A stretch of 64,000 nt of DNA from Salvelinus alpinus (Eukaryota > Chordata > Actinopteri > Salmoniformes > Salmonidae). Location: the NCBI RefSeq assembly GCF_045679555.1, contig NC_092092.1:7309643-7373642 (forward strand). Reading direction: 5' to 3'. Made by a program: the position numbers and the translations under genes. Below are positions 42,169-55,263 of the stretch, in pieces. Below the pieces are notes generated by a model. That model did no database searches. It saw only the letters and a list, made by a program, of their open reading frames with translations, and was not told where the DNA came from. Positions within the stretch are counted from its first letter, which is position 1. The number at the start of each line of letters is the position of its first letter.

Positions 42169-42345
42169 TACACTCAACACCATATGTATTTTTATAGTGA
42201 AGCTAAGATGTTTAATTTGCCTCTATACTCCAGCATTTTTTTTTCTCGATTTAAGAGCAAATGTTTTATATGAAGCGACCGTAGAGAATGTAAGCTTTTA
42301 TTTTAGGGTATTTTGTAGAGGTGGGCACCAATATTGATATTCTTA

Positions 42346-43766
42346 TGATATTGAAAGCCACCCTTTGCCTTGATGACAGCTTTGCACACTCTTGGCATTC
42401 TCTCAACCAGCTTCGTGAGGTAGTCACCTGGAATACATTTCAATAAACAGGTGTGCGTTGTTCAAAGTTAATTTGTGGAATTTCTTTCCTTCCTAATGCG
42501 TTCGAGCCAATCAGTTGTGTTGTGACAAGGTAGGGGTGGTATACAGAAGATAGCCCTATTTGGTAAAAGACCAAGTCCATATTATGGAAAGAACAGCTCA
42601 AATAAGCAAAGAGAAATGACAGTCAATCAGTACTTTAAGACATGAAGATCAGTCAATTCGGAAAATTTCAAGAACTTTGAAAGTTTCTTCAAGTGCCGTT
42701 GCAAAAACCATCAGGGGCTATAATGAAACTGTCTCTCATGAGGACCGCCACAGGAAAGGAAGACCCAGAGCTTCCTCTGCTGCAGAAGACAAGTTCATTA
42801 GAGTTACCAGCCTCAGAAATTGCAGCCCAAATAAATGCTTCACAGAGTTCAAGTTACAGACACATCTCAACATCAACTGTTCAGAGGAGACTGTGTGAAT
42901 CAGTCCTTCATGGTCGAATTGCAGCAAAGAAACCACTACTAAAGGACAACAATAATAAGAAGAGACTTACTTGGGCCAGGAAACATGAGCAAAGGACATT
43001 AGACCGGTGGAAATCTGTTCTTTGGTCTGGTGAGTCCAAATTTGAGATTTTTGGTTCCAACTACCGTGTCTGTGTGAGATGCAGAGTAGGTGAACAGATG
43101 ATCTCTGCATGTGTGGTTCCCACCGTGAAGCATGGAGGAGGAGGGGTGATGGTGTGGGGGTGCCTTGCTGGTGACACCGTCTGTGATTTATTTAGAATTC
43201 AAGGCACACTTAACCAGCATGTCTACCACAGCATTCTGAAGCGATACGCCATCCTCTCTGGTTTGCACTTAGTGGGGACAATCATTTGTTTTTCAACAGG
43301 ACAATGACCCAACACAGCTCCAGGCTGTGTAAGGGCTATTTGACCAAGAAGGAGCGTGATGGAGTACTGCATCAGATGACCTGACCTCCACAATCACCCA
43401 ACCTCGACCCAATTGAGATGGTTTGGGATGAGTTGGACCACAGAGTGAAGGAAAAGCAGTCAACAAGTGCTCAGCAATTTGTGGGAACTCCTTCAAGACT
43501 GTTGGAAAAGCATTCCAGGTGAAGCTGGTTGAGAGAATGCCAAGAGTGTACAAAGCTGTCACCAAGGCAAAGGGTAGCTACTTTGAAGAATCTAAAATCT
43601 AAAATACTTTTTGATTTGTTTAACACCTTTTTGGGTTACTACATGATTCCATATGTGATATTTCATATTTTTGATGCCTTCAATATTATTCTACAATGTA
43701 GAAAATAGTAAAAATAAAGACAAACCTTTGAGTGAGTAGGTGTGTCCAAACGTTTGACTGGTAGTG
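42346..43766 (+). mobile_element. Tc1-like remnant (unit C)
   Basis: As 26449-27868. It contains the uninterrupted GGAATACATTTC site into which the Tigger-like element of unit D inserted. Confidence 0.8.
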
Positions 43767-43927
43767 TATTTGAGCATATCAAGATATTGGTTTATTCTTA
43801 CAGTTAATCTACACTATTCTGCATTTTATAAAATGCATACATTACTGCATGAACAAAACCCTGTCACAGACCCTTAACTTAGCATAGCACCTTTTTTTCC
43901 TGGAGAATGTATCTAGAATCTAAACGT

Positions 43928-44120
43928 GTTCTTCGGCTGTCCCCATAGGAGAACCCTTTGAAGAACCCTTTTTGGTTCCAGGTAGAACCCTTTTGGGTTC
44001 CATGTAGAACCCTTTCCCGCAGAGAACTCTACATGTAACCCAAAAATGGTTCTACCTGGAACAAAAAACGGTTGTACCTAGACCCCAAAAAGTGTTCTCC
44101 TATGGGGACACTCGAAGAAC
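43928..44120. mobile_element. Palindromic MITE (unit C)
   Basis: Same hairpin element as 28030-28222. Confidence 0.7.
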
Positions 44121-44402
44121 CATTTTGGAACCCTTTTTTCTAAGAGTGTACCTAATTGCCCTGCTGATGGCCCATCAACGGTGGGAGGTGTATTCCAACT
44201 GGTTAGGTAGGTATTTTCTACCAGAACATTCAGAGACATACTGTATGCCTAGTTCCAACTATCCGGATAAAAGAAAGAACCAGAGAAACAGGATAGCTAT
44301 TCTTAGATACAACATATAATAGTGTGGGTGCACTTGTCACAACGACAGTACATGTCATAGAGATCATTCGTTGTTGTCATTGACCAGCCCCATTGTCTAC
44401 AG

Positions 44403-44410
44403 TAAATAAG
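44403..44410 (+). promoter_or_regulatory. TATA-like box of protease gene C
   Basis: TAAATAAG, 228 bp upstream of the predicted ATG. Confidence 0.4.
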
Positions 44411-44630
44411 AGTCGTACATGTATAGGGCCAACCCAACAGAGCTACACAGAAGAAAGGTTGAATGCACAGATACAGGTGAGCTCGTCTAACATATTTGTG
44501 AATGAAGCCAGTTTTGAAGAAGGGGATAATGATATTCGTGGGTATGACGATAATGATAATCATGATGATAAACATAATGATAAACATGATAATCATGTTA
44601 TGATAATCATGTTATAAGGAGCTTCTGACA

Positions 44631-47600
44631 ATGAGGAGTCAAAGGACGCTTTCCGTGTTGCTTCTGTTGATGATGGGTAAGTACTTCATCCATTTTGTTT
44701 GATGCTGATTGTGCTACTATTTTAAATGTGAATGTCATTTGGCTGACCTTGATTCCACCCTGTTGTTTCACAAGGTATGGTGACCACTGCGGTTCCTGGT
44801 GAGTTTACATTGTGTCCAATTCCACTTTTCAACTCTGACTGAATTATAGAAGACTGAAACCATCATGTTGATACTTATAGATAACAGGAAACAAGCAGAG
44901 ATCAGATCACTTTGTAGTGAATGAACTAGCACAGATAAATCAATTTACTTCCTTATTCAACAGAAAGAATGCATGGGAATGCAAGTTAACTTGCACACTT
45001 AAATTTAATTAATATTGCCACAATATCACTCGAGATGATCTGTGATTTAGAATTAAAGATTTTTGGAACATAACTGTTTTCATAGTGTTTTAGTGTAGAT
45101 TCTATACACACATTCCATACATTGTTTAATTTAGAGAATTAGCTAATCTTTATCTACTTTGTTGGTTAAAACCACATGATGCACATTAGATGATGTCAAA
45201 AGTGTTTGAATCGCTCTAGAAGTATTATCTTCAGTAAATACAATATATATGGCCTAAGTAGCCATGATTGCTAACATTACCTAGCCTTAGTCAGATGACT
45301 TATAAACAGTGGTGGAAAAAGTACCCAAATCATCATACTTGAGTAAAAGTAAAGATACCTTAATAGAAAATGACTCAAGTAAAAGTGCAAGTCACCCAGT
45401 AAAATACTTCTTGAGTAAAAGTCTAACAGTATTTGGTTTTAAATATACTTAAGTATCAAAAGTAAATGTAATTGCTAAAATATACTTAAGTATCAAAAGT
45501 ATCACGAATAATTTTGTGATATTATATTAAAACCTCTTAAGGATCTGCGCCTTTTTATCAATTTTCGCCTAAAATGACAAACCCAAATCTAACTGCCTGT
45601 AGCTCAGACCCTGAAGCAAGGATATGCATTTTCTTGGAAACACTTTGAAGTTTGTGGAGATGTGAAAGGAATGTAGGAGAATATAACACTTTAGATCTGG
45701 TAAAAGCTAATACAATGAAAAAACCAACAGTTCTTTTGTATTTTTTTGTACCATCATCTTTGAAATGCAAGAGAAAGGCCATAATATATTATTCCAGCCC
45801 GGGTTCAATTTAGATTTTGGCCACTAGATGGCAGCAGTGTATGTGCAAAGTTTTAGACTGATCCAATTAGCCATTGCATTTATGTATAAAAAATGCTGTA
45901 TCAAGACTGCCCAAATGTGTCTAATTTGTTTATTTAACCTCCTGGCTAGATGATGAATTTCGAGTGGATCACGAGCAGAATGGTTTTGGGGGTGCTTAGC
46001 ACTTTCTCATTCAAACAACTAGCAAAAGTCTAAATGCTGAAACCCTGTTTTGTTATTATGTAGCAGTTATAGTTTCTGTCTGGTTTATAATTACTATCAA
46101 AATGTCCCAAAATAATATACATCAACCAGTGGTTGCAGCATGGTACAACACAACACATTGCTCTTAAAATGTCACAAAATAAGTTTAAAAATCAACTGGT
46201 GGTTGCCGCATGATACAACGTAACAAACAAGCGCTTAAATAAAAAAGGAAATCTCATATTTTGGGGTTACAGGGCTTTATACAGGAAGTGCTCGTGCTTG
46301 GTTTTCAACCTCTTTGTCTATTCCCTCCAGCAACTACTGCTGATGCAGCCATCACTTCAACGGTTGGCCATTCATCAGCCACTGGTGAGTTTACATTAAG
46401 TCCAATAAGTGATTTTCAACCCACTTCTCAATCCTCTCTGACTGACTGAATTGTAACCATCTCTCATCTTAATCATATAGTATGTTATATATACAACCGT
46501 TCAAAACTTTGGGGTCAATTAGAAATGTCCTTGTTTTTGAAAGAAAAGCAATTTTTTTGTCCATTAAAATAACATTAAATTGATCAGAGATACAGTGTTG
46601 ACATTGTTAATGTTGTAAATGACTATTCTAGCTGGAAACGGCAGATTTTTTAATGGATATCTACATAGGTGTAACAGTATAACTTTAAACCGTCCCCTCG
46701 CCCCGACACGGGCGCGAACCAGGGACTCTCTGCACACATCAACAACTGACACCCACGAAGCGTCGTTACCCATCGCTCCACAAAAGCCGCGGCCCTTGCA
46801 GAGCAAGGTGCAACACTACTTCTAGGTTTCAGAGCAAGTGACGTAACTGATTGAAACGCTAGTAGAGCGTACCCGCTAACTAGCTAGCCATTTCACATCC
46901 GTTACATAGGCGTACAGGGGCCCATTATCAGCAACCATCACTTCTGTGTTCCAATGGCACGTTGTGTTAGCTAATCCAAGTTTATCATTTTAAAAGGCTA
47001 ACTGATCATTAGAAAGCACTTTTGCTATTATGTTAGCACAGCTGAAAACCGATGTTCTGGTTAAAGAAGCAATACAACTGTCCTTATTTAGACTATTTGA
47101 GTATCTGGAGCATCAGCATTTGTGGGTTCGATTACAGGCTCAAAATGGCCAGAAACAAAGAACTTTCTTCTGAAACTCATCAGTCTATTTTTGTTCTGAG
47201 AAATGAAGGCTATTCCATGTGAGAATTTGCGTCCCTCTGCAACTGGATCTTCGACATCCTGACGGGTCACCCCTAGGTGGCAAGGGTAGGTAACAACACA
47301 TCTGCCATGCTGACCGTCAACACAGGGGCCCCTCAGGGGTGCATGCTTAGTCCCCTCATGTACTCCCAGTTCAGTGCATAGCCTCGCCCGACTCCAACAC
47401 CATCATTAAGTTTGCTGATGACACGACGGTGCTAGGTCTGATCACTGACAATGATGAGACAGCCTATAGGGAGGAGGTCAGTGACCGGGCACTGTGGTGC
47501 CATGACAACATCCTCTCCCTCAATGTCAGCCAGACAAAGGAGCTGATCGTGGTCTACAGGAAATGAAGGGCCGAGCATGCCCCCTGGGCTTTAGTGGAGC

Positions 47601-50600
47601 GGGTCAAGAACTTCAAGTTCCTCGGTGTCCCCATCACTAAGGATTTAACATGGTCCAGACACACCAAGACAGTCATGAAGAGGGCACGACAACAACTTTT
47701 CCTCCCCAGGAGACTGAAAATATTTGGCATGGGTCCCCCCAGATCCTCAAAAAGTTCTACAGCTGCACCATTGAGAGCATATTGACCGGTTGCATCACCG
47801 CCTGGTATGGCTAATGTTCGACATCTGACCGTAAGGCCCTACAGAGGGTAGTGCATACGGCCCAGCACATCACTGGGGCCAAGCTTCCTGCCATCCAGGA
47901 CCTAAATACTAGGCGTGTCCGAGGAAGGCCTTAAAACATTGGCAAAGACTCCAGCCACCCAAGTCATAGACTGTTCTCTCTACTACCGCATGGCAAGCGG
48001 TACCTGAGCGCCAAGTCCAGGTCCAAAAGGCTCCTTAACAGCTTCTACCCCCAAGACAAAAGACTCCTGAACAATTAATGAAATGGCCACCTGGACTATT
48101 TACATTTTACACTGCTGCTACTCGCTGTTTATTATCTATGCATAGTCACTTTATCCCTACCTACATGTACAAATTACCTCAGCTAACCTGTACCCAGCAC
48201 ATTGACTCGGTACCGGTACCCCCTGTATATAGTCTAGTTATTGTTAATTTATGATGTTATTTTTTAATTTTTTAAACTTTAGTTTATTTAGAAATATTTT
48301 CTTAACTCTATTTATTGAATGGCATTGTTGGTCAAGGCCTTGTAAGTAAGCAGGTAGCCTAGTGGTTAGAGCTTTGGGCTAGTAACCCAAAGGTTGCTGG
48401 ATTGAATCCCTGAGCTGACAAGGTAAAAATCTGTCGCGTAACATGCATTTTTCTCTCCTTTACTTGACTCAAATGAGAAAGTATATATTTCGCAGTCGTT
48501 TTGCATATTGCGCCCTACTTTCTGACTCACCTGAACCCCGGACAAGAATTCCATCTGTGTGTGGGAATTCGGGAAACTCAGTACCGAGCCGCCCACTGTT
48601 GACATACTTCCAAAATGACAAAGTGCAAAGAACCTTTGAAGGTCTCAAAGGGTTCTTTGGATCAGTATGGTTCTACATAGAACCATCACCCTTCCTACAG
48701 AACCCTTGAGGAACCTTCCAAGTGCTAAACATGAGTTTCTGACATTGTATTTTCATCTAAAATCAGTTTGGCTGAGATCCCGGTGCAGATATCACACGAT
48801 AGGTTTCCAATATAAATTGTTGATATAATACCAATGGCAAATGTGGAGTATTTAATTCCAATAATCTCTATTTTTATGTTAGTGTGTGGCATCTCTCCAC
48901 TCAACAACAAAATAGTGGGAGGTGAAAATGCCCCTGCAGGAAGTTGGCCCTGGCAGGCAAGTCTCCAAACTTCTGACGGACATGTTTGCGGTGGGTCCCT
49001 CGTCAACAAGGTGTGGGTGATGTCTGCAGCCCACTGCTTCACCAGGTGAGTTAGCGTTAGATAACAGGTGCTTCTACACCTGCATTGCTTTCTGTTTGGG
49101 GTTTTAGGCTGGGTTTCTGTACAGCACTTCGAGATATTAGCTGATGTACGAAGGGCTATATAAAATAAACTTGATTTGATTTGAGATACAGGGGACATAA
49201 AAGTTGTAATACAAATAGATAATTATGTCAGTTATTTGTGATGCAGCTGAGCGCAACTCTTGAAATAAGTTTTCCAAAATGTAACTGTCCATTAATTCCA
49301 TGTTAATCTTATATTTCATCACTTTGATCCATCTTAATTTAGTTACATTTTTCATTCCAACAAAAAGCTCAGACCCAAATGGTTGGAACATTAGCCTTGG
49401 TCGTCAGACCCTGGAGGGAATTAACCCCAACGAAGTGTCCAGAACTGTGGCTGAGATCATTATACATCCAGATTACAACGAGTTCACAAAGGACAACGAC
49501 ATCGCTCTGCTCAAACTCTCCTCGCCGGTCAGCTTCACAAACTACATCCGCCCCGTCTGTCTGGCAGCAAATGATAGTGTTTTCAACAATGGTACTGATA
49601 GCTGGGTGACCGGCTGGGGTAACATCAATGAAGGAGGTGAGGACACATTCATGATCCATTGTAGGAGATGTTGATGAGATTATGTTTTATGTGAAACAGT
49701 ATCCCCAGTGGTCACAATGCAGGTGCACACGGAAAAAAATAGTTTCTTATTCTGATGGAAATTGACAACCTGATGAAAACTGTCCTGAAGTTGTTACCTC
49801 CCATTTTTAATCTCCCATCACACATCACTTTATTTCCTTCAGTTCCCCTCCCATCCCCCCAGGATCTGCAAGAAGTGGAGGTTACAGTTGTGGGGAACAG
49901 ACAGTGTGAATGCCTCTATCGGGCCAGCTCAATCACAGACAACATGCTCTGTGCTGGTGATCTGGCAGGGGGCAAGGACTCGTGTCAGGTAAAGTTCACG
50001 CTAACCCATCTTGTTCTACTACAGGGCCCAGTTTTTCAAAAGTTATCGATTCGGATTTCGGCAAGCGGACAGGATTAAACGCATAGAAATAGAATGAATA
50101 GAACGGGCGTCCCCATTCAGGTCAATGATACGCCTGTTCTACTCAATATATTCATATGCTTTTAATCCGATTGCAGAAATCTGATCAGATAAGTTTTGAA
50201 AAACTGGGCCCTGTTCCATTTCATTTCCTAGAGCCTTCTTTTAATGACCTTGCTCCATCTTCTCAGGGTGACTCAGGAGGTCCACTGGTGATTCAACAGA
50301 ACTCTGTCTGGGTCCAGTCTGGGGTTGTTAGTTGGGGTCAGGGCTGCGCTCGGCCTAATCTCCCTGGGATCTACACCAGAGTGTCCAGTTACCAGTACTG
50401 GATCGACTCCCATATCAGGACCGACAAGCCAGGCTTTGTCCAATTTACCTCCAGTGGGGTAGATGCTGACAGCGATTACATCTGTTCTGATGTCCCAACA
50501 ACTACTGTCGACCCCAACCCCTACCCCTCCACCTACTATTACCCTTACCCCTACCCTTACCCCTACCCTTACCCCTACCAACACCCCGACCCTTACCAAT

Positions 50601-50701
50601 ACCCTTACCCTTACGAATCCATTTTTGATCATGGGCACAGTTTGTTCAGCTCCCTTTATTTGCTGAGCACCTTGTTCATTCTGATGTTTCTTACCATTTA
50701 A
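44631..50701 (+). CDS. Trypsin-like serine protease, copy C, with C-terminal hydrophobic anchor
   Basis: Exons 44631-44676, 44775-44798, 46331-46384, 48883-49045, 49368-49636, 49843-49988 and 50267-50701 give 378 aa. Signal peptide, [10 protein letters not shown] linker, activation at Lys51|Ile52, triad His92/Asp140/Ser237, S1 Asp231 and trypsin-type Gly pair are all present. The first five exons sit in sequence that changes from B-like to A-like within intron 2. Exons 6-7 match copy B (CECLYRASS, six Tyr-Pro repeats, [15 protein letters not shown] end). The gene is therefore a natural A/B hybrid with an intact anchor. It encodes a protein nearly identical to copy B apart from the linker. Confidence 0.88.
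45307..45937. repeat. Two dispersed teleost repeats in intron 2 (unit C)
   Basis: As 17250-17882, A-like. Confidence 0.6.
45821..45839. promoter_or_regulatory. CTCF-like motif in intron 2 (unit C)
   Basis: CCACTAGATGGCAGCAGTG, identical to unit A. Confidence 0.55.
46494..47233 (+). mobile_element. Tc1-like 5' half in intron 3 (unit C)
   Basis: As 18435-19176, interrupted by 46670-46906. Confidence 0.75.
46670..46906 (-). mobile_element. 237-bp TIR element with TAGG duplication (unit C)
   Basis: Same position and sequence as 18613-18849. Confidence 0.8.
47234..48347 (+). pseudogene. Decayed LINE reverse transcriptase remnant (unit C)
   Basis: As 19177-20290; FADD box and [14 protein letters not shown] block in broken frames. 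Confidence 0.75.
48350..48436 (+). mobile_element. 3'-truncated tRNA-derived SINE (unit C)
   Basis: Same deletion junction as unit A (AAAATCTGTCG joined to CGTAACATGC). Confidence 0.75.
48626..48717. repeat. MITE fragment (unit C)
   Basis: As 20569-20660. Confidence 0.5.
49067..49185. repeat. Dispersed repeat in intron 4 (unit C)
   Basis: As 21010-21128. Confidence 0.5.
50021..50214. mobile_element. Hairpin MITE in intron 6 (unit C)
   Basis: As 21964-22157. Confidence 0.75.
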
Positions 50702-51895
50702 ATTATTTCCATGATGCAGTCAAGGGCAAGGTTTTATTGGCAGTCTGAGTGCAAGTGCTATTCGTTGGGGAGATGTATCTTTTAAAGTAATGGCTGGCGT
50801 GCTCTGGAAGAACGAGAGTTGGGAAGGAGGTATCCTATGGCTGCATATCCTATCTAGTATATTGTGTGTTCACTTTTCCCTGGGCACATCCGGCTGAGTG
50901 AGTGTTGTTTTCAATGGGCCTTACTGTTGTCTTGATTTATTTGTGAAGATGGATAACCTGAAATAAATTTACTTATTTATTAAAGGGGCAATATGGGATT
51001 CAAACAAACAGAGACCATGACACTTTTTTTGTAAAACTCTTAGGGATAGAGCTGAAGAAATGTATCTCTTAAATTCATAGACAGAGGTTTGGGTACAATG
51101 ACTGTCTGATAGCATTAACAATGTTTTGTAAGCTTTACAATTTTTTACAATTACATTGTTTACAAAAAACACAGTAAAACAAGCTTATATTTTGGCTTGT
51201 GGTGAAGTAGGACAGCACTAAGCTCATGAGACATTTTAAGTTACATTCTTCAAGAATTAATGGCTATATATCATTAAAGATGCACTTTAGTCTCATTTTC
51301 ATCTCATTTATCACATGATTTATTTAACAAAAGTCATGACATGTCACAAGTGGGAGGGGCCTTTCCTCTTCTGTTCTCTATTGGTCCTCTAACCACTAAT
51401 TTGCACAAAACATATATGTTATACCCTTAAGTGGGTGTACATTAATTGGGATAGATATTGTTTCAACAAGAAAGTTTTTTTTTTTAAGCTGGAGTGTGTC
51501 TAATTTAAAAGTAAAATAATGGGTGTACCGTTCCCAGATTGCCATTTTAATATTTGAGAAATGACAAATCCTTTTGCTATGAAAGCTGTATAATAAAAAA
51601 ATAATCAAATGTCTTTATGGAGCGGCCTGCAGTGGTCTAGTGGTTAGTGCCACAGCCGACTGGATAAGAGCGTCTGCTAAATGACTAACATGTAAAACGT
51701 CTCCTGTCTTTCTTGTCTCTTCTTCTATCTTTCCTATCAATGGGTAACACTATGCTTTAAATACACATATGAACCTTTCCTAAAGAAGGCACTGCATTGT
51801 GAAACTTTGGTGGAGGTTTACTCATTAAATTGTTGTGAACACATATAGAGTGTGCCACTTTATTCACATATTAGCCACTATTAAGTAGTTTATAA

Positions 51896-51927
<32 letters not shown>

Positions 51928-52119
51928 GTAGTAAATAAGGCCTTTATTATGTCGTATATCAATATATTCTACCTTAATTAAGGGTTCAATTATTAATAAA
52001 TAAGTCATGTGTTACTGGCCAGTCCTCAATAACATAATTCTAATTATTATTAGGCAGTAAATCAATATCATCCGGAGAATATTGAGATTATTGATTTCAG
52101 CTTTTATATATTATCATAT
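50702..52119. other. 3' flank of gene C
   Basis: No gene. B-like sequence (AAATTATTTCCATGATG after the stop). SINE-like repeat at about 51618-51687 and (TA)12 at 51903-51926. Confidence 0.6.
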
Positions 52120-52193
52120 CCATGTAGTACAGGGTCAGTGCCAGTACCATAGCTACAATGTGCAGGGAGACTGGAGTGGCTAAACTGTATGTA

Positions 52194-53458
52194 CAGTTGA
52201 AGTCGGAAGTTTACATACACCTTAGCCAAATACATTTAAACTCAGTTTTTAACAATTCCTGACATTTGATCCTAGTAAAAATTCCCTGTCTTAGGTCAGT
52301 TAGGATCACCACTTTATTTTAAGAATGTGAAATTTCAGAATAATAGTAGAGAGAATGATTTATTTCAGCTTTTACTTCTTTCATCACATTCCCAGTGGGT
52401 CAGAAGTTTACATACACACAATTAGTATTTGGTAGCATTGCCCTTTAAATTGTTTAACTTGGGTCAAACATTTCAGGTTGCCTTCCACAAGCTTCCCACA
52501 ATAAGTTGGGTGAATTGTGACCCATTCCTCCTGACAGAGCTGGTGTAACTGAGTCAGGTTTGTAGGCCTCCTTGCTAGCACACGCTTTTTCAGTTCTGCC
52601 CACTAATTCAGATCAGGGCTTTGTGATGGCCACTCCAATACCTTGACTTTGTTGTCCATAAGCCATTTTGCCACAACTTTGGAAGTATGCTTGGGGTCAT
52701 TGTCCATTTGGAATACCCATTTGCGACCAAGCTTTAACTTCCTGACTGATGTCTTGATGTTTCTTCAATTTATCCACATCATTTTCTTTCCTCATGATGC
52801 CATCTATTTTGTGAAGTGCACCAGTCCCTCCTGCAGCAAAGCACCCCACAACATGATGCTGCCACCCTTGTGCTTCATGGTTGGGATGGTGTTCTTCGGC
52901 TTGCAAGCCTCCCCCTTTTTCCTTCAAACATAATGATGGCCAAACAGTTCTATTTTTGTTTCATCAGACCAGAGGACATTTCTCCAAAAAGTATGATCTT
53001 TGTCCCCATGTGCAGTTGCAAATTGTAGTCTGGCTTTTTTTATGGCGGTTTTGGAGCAGTTGATTCTTCCTTGCTGAGCAGCCTTTCAGGTTATGTCGAT
53101 TTAGGACTCGTTTTACTGTGGATATAGATACTTTTATACCTGTTTCCTCCAGCATCTTCACAAGGTCCTTTGCTGCTGTTCTGGGATTGATTTGCACTTT
53201 TCGTACCAAAGTACATTCATCTCTAGGAGACAGAACGCATCTCGTTCCTGAGCGGTATGACAGCTATGTGGTCCCATGGTGTTTATACTTGCATACTATT
53301 GTTTGTACAGATGAACATGGTACCTTCAGGCATTTGGAAATTGATCTCAAGGATGAAACAGACTTGTGGAGGTCTACAATTGTTTTTCTAAGGTCTTGAC
53401 TGATTTCTTTATGATTTTCTGATGATGTCAAGCAAAGAGGCACTGAGTTTGAAGGTAG
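52194..53458 (-). mobile_element. Sleeping Beauty-like Tc1 remnant (unit D)
   Basis: As the unit C copy: left IR/DR, broken transposase, no right end. Confidence 0.8.
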
Positions 53459-53790
53459 ACCTTACAATACAAGAGCAACAATAAAATAACAATAAGGAGG
53501 CTATACAGGGGTACCGATTCAATGTGCGGGGGTACAGGTTAGTCGAGGTAATTGAGGTAATACTGTACATATAGGTAGGGGTAAAGTGACTATGCATAGA
53601 TAAAAAAACAGCGAGTAGCAGCAGCGTAAAAAAGGGGGGGGGGGGGGGGTCAATGCAAATAGTCCGGGTAACCATCTGATCAGCTCTTCTGCAGTCTTGG
53701 CCTGGGGGGAGGAAGCTGTTTAGAAGTCTTTTGAACATAGACTTGGCGCTGCGGTTACAAGCGAACATGCTGATCCTTTGTACTCCCACA
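53459..53790 (-). repeat. Reversed LINE 3' end with poly(G) tract (unit D)
   Basis: As unit C, with a 16-G run at 53634-53649. Confidence 0.65.
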
Positions 53791-53895
53791 CCTCTAATTT
53801 ACCTCTTGTTATGCAACAGCTGTGTTTCAGTTTGTATTCTGGTTCAGAAGAATAATCTCCAACATGCTCTACGAGATCCACTGTCACGCATCACG

Positions 53896-54319
53896 TACCG
53901 TCTAATCCATCGTTCTTCTTCTTTTTTTCCAAAGCTGCCATCCAAGAATGTCAAGATTCTTAACATGAACAAACAATGTATTCAGTATATTATACATGTA
54001 ATGTGGGTAAAACATTATGTAAACATTTTTAAGTGACCAGTGTTCAATGACTAGAATACAGTATACACATACTGTATATGACTAAGACCAATATAGTACA
54101 AAAACAAATATATGTACTACAGCCAAGTAAATAAGTTGTAAAAGTAGCTACGATGACTAAGAATACATTGTTTGTTCATGTTAAGAATCTTGACATTCAT
54201 GAATGACAGCTATGACAACAACAACAAAATGATGGATTGCACTGCATTGTTGAAGACAGTTCTGCAAGCAAGAATTTCACTCTGCCTTGTGCACCTGACC
54301 AATAAACTTTGATTTGATA
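53896..54319. repeat. Hairpin repeat plus LINE-like 3' terminus (unit D)
   Basis: As 25856-26278. Confidence 0.65.
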
Positions 54320-54586
54320 TACACTCAACACCATATGTATTTTTATAGTGAAGCTAAGATGTTTAATTTGCCTCTATACTCCAGCATTTTTTTTTCTCGA
54401 TTTAAGAGCAAATGTTTTATATGAAGCGACCGTAGAGAATGTAAGCTTTTATTTTAGGGTATTTTGTAGAGGTGGGCACCAATATTGATATTCTTATGAT
54501 ATTGAAAGCCACCCTTTGCCTTGATGACAGCTTTGCACACTCTTGGCATTCTCTCAACCAGCTTCGTGAGGTAGTCACCTGGAATA

Positions 54587-55263
54587 CAGTAATCCCTCGT
54601 TTATCGCGGGGGTTACGTTCCGAAAATGACCCGCGATAAGTGAAATCCGCGAAATAGAAAACTTCTTTTTTTTTTACAATTAGCAACTATTACATGTATA
54701 CAAATACAGTGACTCACGTGTAGGCCGTTTCACTGCTCTTCAGACTGGGCCGCTGCATCCTGACTGCGCTCTGCAGTGTTCTCTTCTTCTGAAGCCCGCG
54801 GTGCAGGTGTGTTTGTTCGGGAGAAGAGCATAGTGATAGGCAGCTGTTGTCGCTCTTTTTTCTTCTTTGCAAAAAGATCCTTGTACACCGACATGCCACC
54901 ATCGATTACGTTGGAGAACTGTAATGAACGGCTCGTCAAAGGGTCCCATTCCTCAGCTACTCGCTTAAGTTCAGTGGCCATTCGCACCATGGTTGCTAAG
55001 CGACCAAGCGTTAGTCCTTCCTTCCTTCCTGGCCAACTTAATGTAAATTTGCCAAGCTGTTTTATGTACGTACACATAACTGCACGAGACGACAAAATGA
55101 TAGCACAATTCGTAGCATGTTTTGATACAAGAAGCGGGAGTGAGTTTTTAGCGAATCAGAATGCAGAGCACAATGCACCAAAAAAAAATAAAAAATGCAT
55201 TATGAAAATCCGCGAAATAGCGAATCCGCGATAAGTGAACCGCGAAGTGGCGAGGGATCACTG
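54587..55263 (-). mobile_element. pogo/Tigger-like element (677 bp), internally deleted, unit D only
   Basis: Ends CAGTAATCCCTCGTTTATCG and the inverted GGCGAGGGATCACTG, with TA on each side (54585-54586, 55264-55265). Subterminal CCGCGATAAGTGAA repeats occur in both ends. Unit C shows the empty site. The interior encodes only the C-terminal end of a transposase on the minus strand. Confidence 0.8.
54730..55095 (-). pseudogene. C-terminal fragment of Tigger-like transposase (121 aa)
   Basis: The open frame includes FSNVIDGGMSVYKDLFAKKK, then KERQQLPITM and SRTNTPAPRASEEE. This resembles the basic and acidic tail that follows the DDE domain of vertebrate pogo/Tigger (TIGD-related) transposases. 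No catalytic residues are present, so the element would depend on a partner transposase. Family recognition is from memory. Confidence 0.55.

Larger units (their letters stand above)
39968..52119 (+). repeat. Tandem unit C (12.15 kb)
   Basis: The shortest complete unit, without unit-specific large insertions. It is B-like to about 45123, A-like from about 45173 to at least 49350, and B-like again from exon 6 (49908) to its end. Confidence 0.9.

Noticed and set aside
54776-55234. 152-codon plus-strand frame in the Tigger-like element
   Set aside because: The opposite strand has the transposase-like tail with the charged segment typical of the family; the plus-strand frame shows no known domain.
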